Part shown: in pieces, positions 60,435 to 64,000 of the stretch | Position numbering within the stretch: position 1 is the first letter of the stretch | How the letters are laid out: each line of letters starts with the position of its first letter | From: Tardibacter chloracetimidivorans | Lineage (GTDB): Bacteria; Pseudomonadota; Alphaproteobacteria; Sphingomonadales; Sphingomonadaceae | Assembly: GCF_001890385.1 (NCBI RefSeq) | Contig: NZ_CP018221.1 | Span: forward strand, 2,653,501-2,717,500 | Reading direction: 5' to 3' | Length of the DNA: 64,000 bases | Made by a program: the position numbers and the translations under genes | The notes under the pieces: generated by a model | What the model was told of the DNA's origin: nothing | Databases searched by the model: none | Seen by the model: the letters and a program-made list of their open reading frames with translations, nothing else

Positions 60435-61892
60435 ATGAGCCGGGTGACGAGCGCGTTGCACATGTTGATCGGCGGCGAACTGGTGGCCAGCGAGAGCGGC
60501 GAATGGATAGATTCGGTCGATCCCGCGACGGAGGAGGTGATCGGGCGCATTCCCAATGGCGACGCGCGCGACGTGGCCCGAGCGGTGGAGGCGGCGGATC
60601 GTGCGTGGGCGGCGTGGAACGGGATCGGCGTCGCCGCCCGCGCCGAGGCACTCCGCGCGTTCGGCCGCAAGATGCTGGAACGCGCCGAAGAGCTGCTGGA
60701 GGTCGAGGTCCGCGACACCGGCAATACGATCGCGCCGATGCGCGGCGACGTGCGCACCGGTGTGGAGGGGATGAACTATTATGCTGGCCTCGCCTATGAA
60801 CTGAAGGGCGATACGATCCCGGCGACGCCCGGCAACCTGCACTTCACCACGCGCGAGCCTTACGGCGTGGTCGCTCGGATCGTGCCGTTCAACCATCCGG
60901 TGATGTTCGCCACCGCCCGCACCGCGGCCGCGCTGATGGCCGGCAATTCGGTGGTGGTAAAGCCGCCCGAGACGAGCTCGCTCTCCGCGCTGATCCTGTC
61001 TGAGATCGCGCGCGATGCGCTGCCGCCGGGCGTGTTCAATATCGTCACCGGCACCGGAGCGGGCGCGGGCGCGCCGCTGGTGCGCCATCCCGGTGTCAAG
61101 CGGATCGCGTTTATCGGTTCAGTCGAGACCGGCATGGCGATTCAGCGGATGGCGGCGGAGAGCGCGGTCAAGCACGTCACGCTGGAGCTGGGCGGAAAGA
61201 ACCCACTGATCGCCTTCCCCGACGTCGATCCGGCGACCGTGATCGACGCCGCGATCGCCGGGATGAACTTCTCGTGGCAGGGCCAGTCGTGCGGATCGAC
61301 CAGCAGGCTCCTGCTGCACGAATCGATCCATGACGATGTCGTCGCTGGGCTGGTCGAGCGCATCCGCGCGATCCGGGTGGGCGATCCGATGGATCCGGCC
61401 AGTCAGATGGGCGCGATCAATTCGAAGGGTCAGTACGACAAGGTTCTGCGCCATATCGCCAACGCGCGCGAGGACGGCGCCCGGCTGCTCGCCGGCGGCG
61501 GCCGGCCCGAGGGAGAGGAGTTCCGCAAGGGCTTTTGGGTCCAGCCGACGCTGTTTGGTGACGTCGAGCAATCGATGCGTATCGCGCAGCAGGAGGTGTT
61601 CGGCCCGGTTCTTTCGGTAATGAAATGGTCGACGCTCGACCAGGCGATCACGATCGCCAACGCGACCGACCTCGGCCTGACCGCGTCGATCTATGCCAAC
61701 AACATCGACGACGCCTTCGCCGCCGCGCGCCGCGTGCGCTCCGGCTATGTGTGGATCAACAGCGTCGGACCGCATTACCCCGCCATGCCCTATGGCGGAA
61801 TGAAGAACAGCGGCACGGGGCGTGAAGAAGGCATCGAGGAGATGCTGAGCTACACCGAGCAGAAGGCCTATAATCTTGCCATGCGGAAATAG
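60435..61892 (+). CDS. NAD(P)-dependent aldehyde dehydrogenase
   Basis: A 485-residue ALDH. IGGELVASESGEWIDSVDPA opens the protein; PYGVVARIVPFNHPVMFATA, VVVKPPETSSLSALILSEIA, TLELGGKNPLIAFPDVDPAT (base Glu), nucleophile Cys in SWQGQSCGSTSRLLL and QEVFGPVLSVMKW follow. It resembles aromatic or semialdehyde dehydrogenases. In this cluster it could oxidise the aldehyde released by the NahE-like aldolase (salicylaldehyde-type) or a ring-cleavage semialdehyde. Its promoter carries the cluster palindrome. Confidence 0.88.
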   Translation: MSRVTSALHMLIGGELVASESGEWIDSVDPATEEVIGRIPNGDARDVARAVEAADRAWAAWNGIGVAARAEALRAFGRKMLERAEELLEVEVRDTGNTIAPMRGDVRTGVEGMNYYAGLAYELKGDTIPATPGNLHFTTREPYGVVARIVPFNHPVMFATARTAAALMAGNSVVVKPPETSSLSALILSEIARDALPPGVFNIVTGTGAGAGAPLVRHPGVKRIAFIGSVETGMAIQRMAAESAVKHVTLELGGKNPLIAFPDVDPATVIDAAIAGMNFSWQGQSCGSTSRLLLHESIHDDVVAGLVERIRAIRVGDPMDPASQMGAINSKGQYDKVLRHIANAREDGARLLAGGGRPEGEEFRKGFWVQPTLFGDVEQSMRIAQQEVFGPVLSVMKWSTLDQAITIANATDLGLTASIYANNIDDAFAAARRVRSGYVWINSVGPHYPAMPYGGMKNSGTGREEGIEEMLSYTEQKAYNLAMRK

Positions 61893-62472
61893 GGACCGGC
61901 GGATTGAAGCGGCAAAGCCCGTTCATCCGCGTGCGTGAGTTTGTTTCCGCGTGTCCGACACGCGGCTTCGCCTGGCACCGCGAACCTGGGGGAAGCTGGG
62001 CAACAAGCCCGGTGAACCGACTCCCTGGGATCAGAATTTCGAGACAGTTTTTCATCAAGCCGACGCCGGATTCCCGGCGGTGATCGACTGGCTGGAAGGC
62101 CTCACCTTCGAGGCGCGACCTGGTCAGCCGCGCCGAAGTCGGTTCCTGCCGCAGCCTGCGGCATCCACTCAGCCGATCCAATTTGACTGAGCGCCCGCAC
62201 AGCGGCGTCATGCGTGACGTACATCTGGACCAGCAGCAGATGGCCCCGACTGGATGGCATGTTGCCCACTGCCAAGCCGAAGCCGGTCAACAATATTGAC
62301 GACCCTAAGCAAGCCAACGTGGAAGAGCTCGCAGTGAATCCGGACTGGCGCTACCTGATCCCGCTCACCCATTTCGGAGAAGCCGAGAAACCGAAGGTCT
62401 CACAGACGAGAATCCGTTCAACGTGAAGGTCCACTGAGATTACAAACTTGGTCCTGCCCTTATCGCGTATTC
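61893..62472. other. No recognisable gene
   Basis: Short open frames only, with no family resemblance I can support. It lies between the catabolic cluster and a tRNA-like 3' end. Confidence 0.5.
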
Positions 62473-62506
62473 GGAGCCGAGGGATCGAATCCCTCCGTCT
62501 CCGCCA
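62473..62506 (+). tRNA. tRNA-Ser- or tmRNA-like 3' end fragment (attachment-site relic)
   Basis: GGAGCCGAGGGATCGAATCC and the following CCTCCGTCTCCGCCA form a T-arm (GAGGG, 7-base loop, CCCTC) and an acceptor end CGTCTCCGCCA, as in serine tRNAs or alphaproteobacterial tmRNA. The 5' portion is missing. This is the pattern left by integration at a tRNA 3' end; no integrase is nearby. The stretch 62507-62749 holds nothing else that I recognise. Confidence 0.5.
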
Positions 62507-62749
62507 TTTCTGATTGAATTTGCTCGGTCTTTTACAATGGAGCTTAGCCGGTCCGGGTTTACGTCCGGGTTTGAAGCTCGGATTGCGGCAAACTGATGCG
62601 GCCAGCCATGAACCTGTCATTCGACTTTTCACTTGCCGCGACGCCGAGCAGCCGCGGGATGCTAAATCTAAGCAATTAGGACGCCTGCTGCCTGTTACCG
62701 ATCGACATGGTCGATGAGGTCGTGAATTCAATTCCTAACCGGTGGCACC

Positions 62750-63045
62750 AAGGCCTGACCATGCCTTGACTCGTCGACCGGCAGATCAAGGCCGCATCTT
62801 AGAGACTTGGGTCGAGACCAACTCGCCCCACGCTTCAACGAGGCGATGTCGTGATCCTCGACGACCTCGCCGCTCACAAAAGCGAAAAAGCCAAAGCCGT
62901 CGCCAAGGAACTCCTGTTCCTGCCGGCCTCCAGCCCCGACCTCAGCCCGATCGAGATGGCATTCCCAAACTCACGGACCACCTCCGACGGATCGGCCTGC
63001 GGTCCGATGAGCCCATTGGCATTCTGTCTATCGTCTATTCGGAAA
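62750..63045 (+). pseudogene. IS630-family transposase relic
   Basis: ILDDLAAHKSEKAKAVAKE, LLFLPASSPDLSPIEMAF and, in another frame, DHLRRIG follow the DDE C-terminus of IS630 transposases (DNLxxH...PYSPxLNPIE). A stop replaces Trp in LTMPW near 62765, and a base is missing near 62824, breaking the frame. Confidence 0.65.
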
Positions 63046-63169
63046 CATAGAACTCTGTGATCTACATACCGTAGCAACGCTGTATTTCCCGACAATGGCT
63101 CGACCGATACAGCGGCGCCGATCTCGTCCAGGCGCCTCGGCTCGCCCTGAATCGTCACGCCCCAAGAAT

Positions 63170-63480
63170 CCCGGGCGAGATGACCGAGGCCGTGCCCTAC
63201 CAGATCCACACCGTGTTGACCGCAACGGCATCCAGTTCTGCGACCTGCCCAAAAACCGCCACGGCCCCTGTCGCCAGGCAGCGCGTCCACCTGTTCGATC
63301 GTGTCTGGTTCGCAAACGGCATCGAGCATAGGCTCACAAAACCCAATCATCCCTGGACCAACGGTCAGGTCGAGCGGATGAACCGCGCCATTAAGGACGC
63401 CACCGTCAAACGCCATCATTACGACAGCCACGACGAGCCCCGACAGCACCTCCAGCTCTTCATTGCGGCGATGTCATACG
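63170..63480 (+). pseudogene. IS481-family transposase relic (C-terminus)
   Basis: QIHTVLT is followed by a one-base deletion before NGIQF, then GIEHRLTKPNHPWTNGQVER and MNRAIKDATVKRHHY, the integrase-core C-terminus of IS481 elements. Frameshifted and truncated. Confidence 0.65.
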
Positions 63481-63488
63481 GATGGATA

Positions 63489-64000
63489 TTAATCGAGCGG
63501 AAGCCCTTCGCTGGTGGACCATTTTTTCATCAATCGGTTGGGCATCAAGGTCTTGTCCTGCAATTTGCGGGACACGTCCGCGCCTCCGACAGGCAGGTTC
63601 GCCGGGTCGAGCAGTCCTGCCTGCACCAGGACCGACGCCTGATCGAAATAGATATGTTCGTTATAGATCTTGCCGCCCCGGAACGATACGACGACGATCA
63701 TCGGCACTTCGATATAGCGCCCGGTCGGCTCGATGTCCGGCAGCAACCAGGATATTTCCTTGTCGTGGGTGAAGCACATGATCATTTCGTCCACCACGCG
63801 GTTGACGCCGACGGTGCGCGAAATCGGAATGATCCGCGTGTCGTCGGGGTGCACATCGCAGAAATGATATTTGTAGAACCGCAGCAGCATATCATGGCCC
63901 ACGCCGCCCATCACCGTCGAGGTGATGTTGACATAGGGCTCCTCGACCATCGTATCCAAAACGGCATGTGCATCCTTGGTCACGAACTCATGGTACATAT
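63489..64000 (-). CDS. SnoaL-like/NTF2-fold protein (5' end outside window)
   Basis: Residues MYHEFVTKDAHAVLDTMVEE, MLLRFYKYHFCDVHPDDTRI, DEMIMCFTHDKEISWLLPDI and IVVVSFRGGKIYNEHIYFDQ follow the NTF2/SnoaL-like dioate or ester-cyclase type fold. The ATG at 63998 is at the window edge and is probably internal, so the true start lies outside. The gene's stop is next to the IS481 relic. The function is unknown; a second SnoaL-like gene lies in the catabolic operon (53069-53515). Confidence 0.7.
   Translation of the reverse strand, partial: MYHEFVTKDAHAVLDTMVEEPYVNITSTVMGGVGHDMLLRFYKYHFCDVHPDDTRIIPISRTVGVNRVVDEMIMCFTHDKEISWLLPDIEPTGRYIEVPMIVVVSFRGGKIYNEHIYFDQASVLVQAGLLDPANLPVGGADVSRKLQDKTLMPNRLMKKWSTSEGLPLD

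Overview
The window looks like accessory DNA of a sphingomonad (Sphingobium, Novosphingobium or Sphingomonas; inferred). The reasons are high GC, IS6100 copies, an RPA-type plasmid RepA beside ParA/ParB, sphingomonad-style TonB receptors and a large aromatic-catabolic cluster. It reads as part of a catabolic megaplasmid, or of a replicon that absorbed one, assembled by repeated IS6100-mediated joining.

Positions 1-9100 are backbone: a methyltransferase/strawberry-notch-type helicase (cut by the window edge), a CHC2/TOPRIM primase-like protein, RepA, an iteron origin with a DnaA box, ParA, three 16-bp parS-like palindromes, ParB, a DUF4238 protein and an HTH protein. Positions 9245-19189 are mobile-DNA mosaic: a Tni (Tn5053/Tn402-type) transposon with an intact terminal repeat, resolvase, TniQ and TniB but only the last 46 codons of TniA; three 880-bp IS6100 copies, none with an 8-bp target duplication; and pieces of IS1182-like, Tn3-family, IS21 and UvrD-type genes, with one intact HSL-type esterase.

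Positions 19212-31176 hold glcDEFG-like glycolate/2-hydroxyacid oxidase genes directly against an IS6100 end, a YczE membrane protein divergent from a MocR regulator, a ZnuD-like zinc TonB receptor with a candidate Zur box, a LysR gene and two exported metallo-beta-lactamase-fold hydrolases, one resembling methyl parathion hydrolase. A tRNA-Gly 3' fragment and a tyrosine integrase (31409-32900) mark one end of an integrated island. Behind it are an orphan HigA-like antitoxin, a hipB-hipA-VRR_NUC operon, a truncated RepB-type gene and an IS5-family element.

Positions 38469-61892 form the catabolic region. One operon (49382 to 43658, divergent from a LysR gene) encodes a CMD-like protein, an ornithine-cyclodeaminase-like protein, a gentisate/salicylate-dioxygenase-like bicupin, HpaH-like hydratase, HpaI-like aldolase and a succinate-semialdehyde-type dehydrogenase: a plausible ring-cleavage-to-central-metabolism module. 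A second operon (58627 to 53069) encodes Rieske oxygenase alpha and beta subunits, a Pht5-like decarboxylase, a Pht4-like Gfo/Idh dehydrogenase, a NahE-like hydratase-aldolase and a SnoaL-like protein; a TetR gene and an extradiol dioxygenase follow. An MFS transporter and an aldehyde dehydrogenase point the other way. Palindromes of the form ATGGACATGTCCAT recur upstream of several of these genes and suggest a common repressor. The window ends in IS630 and IS481 debris, a tRNA-Ser/tmRNA-like 3' end and a partial SnoaL-like gene.

All assignments come from reading the sequence and recalled family features; no database search was run.
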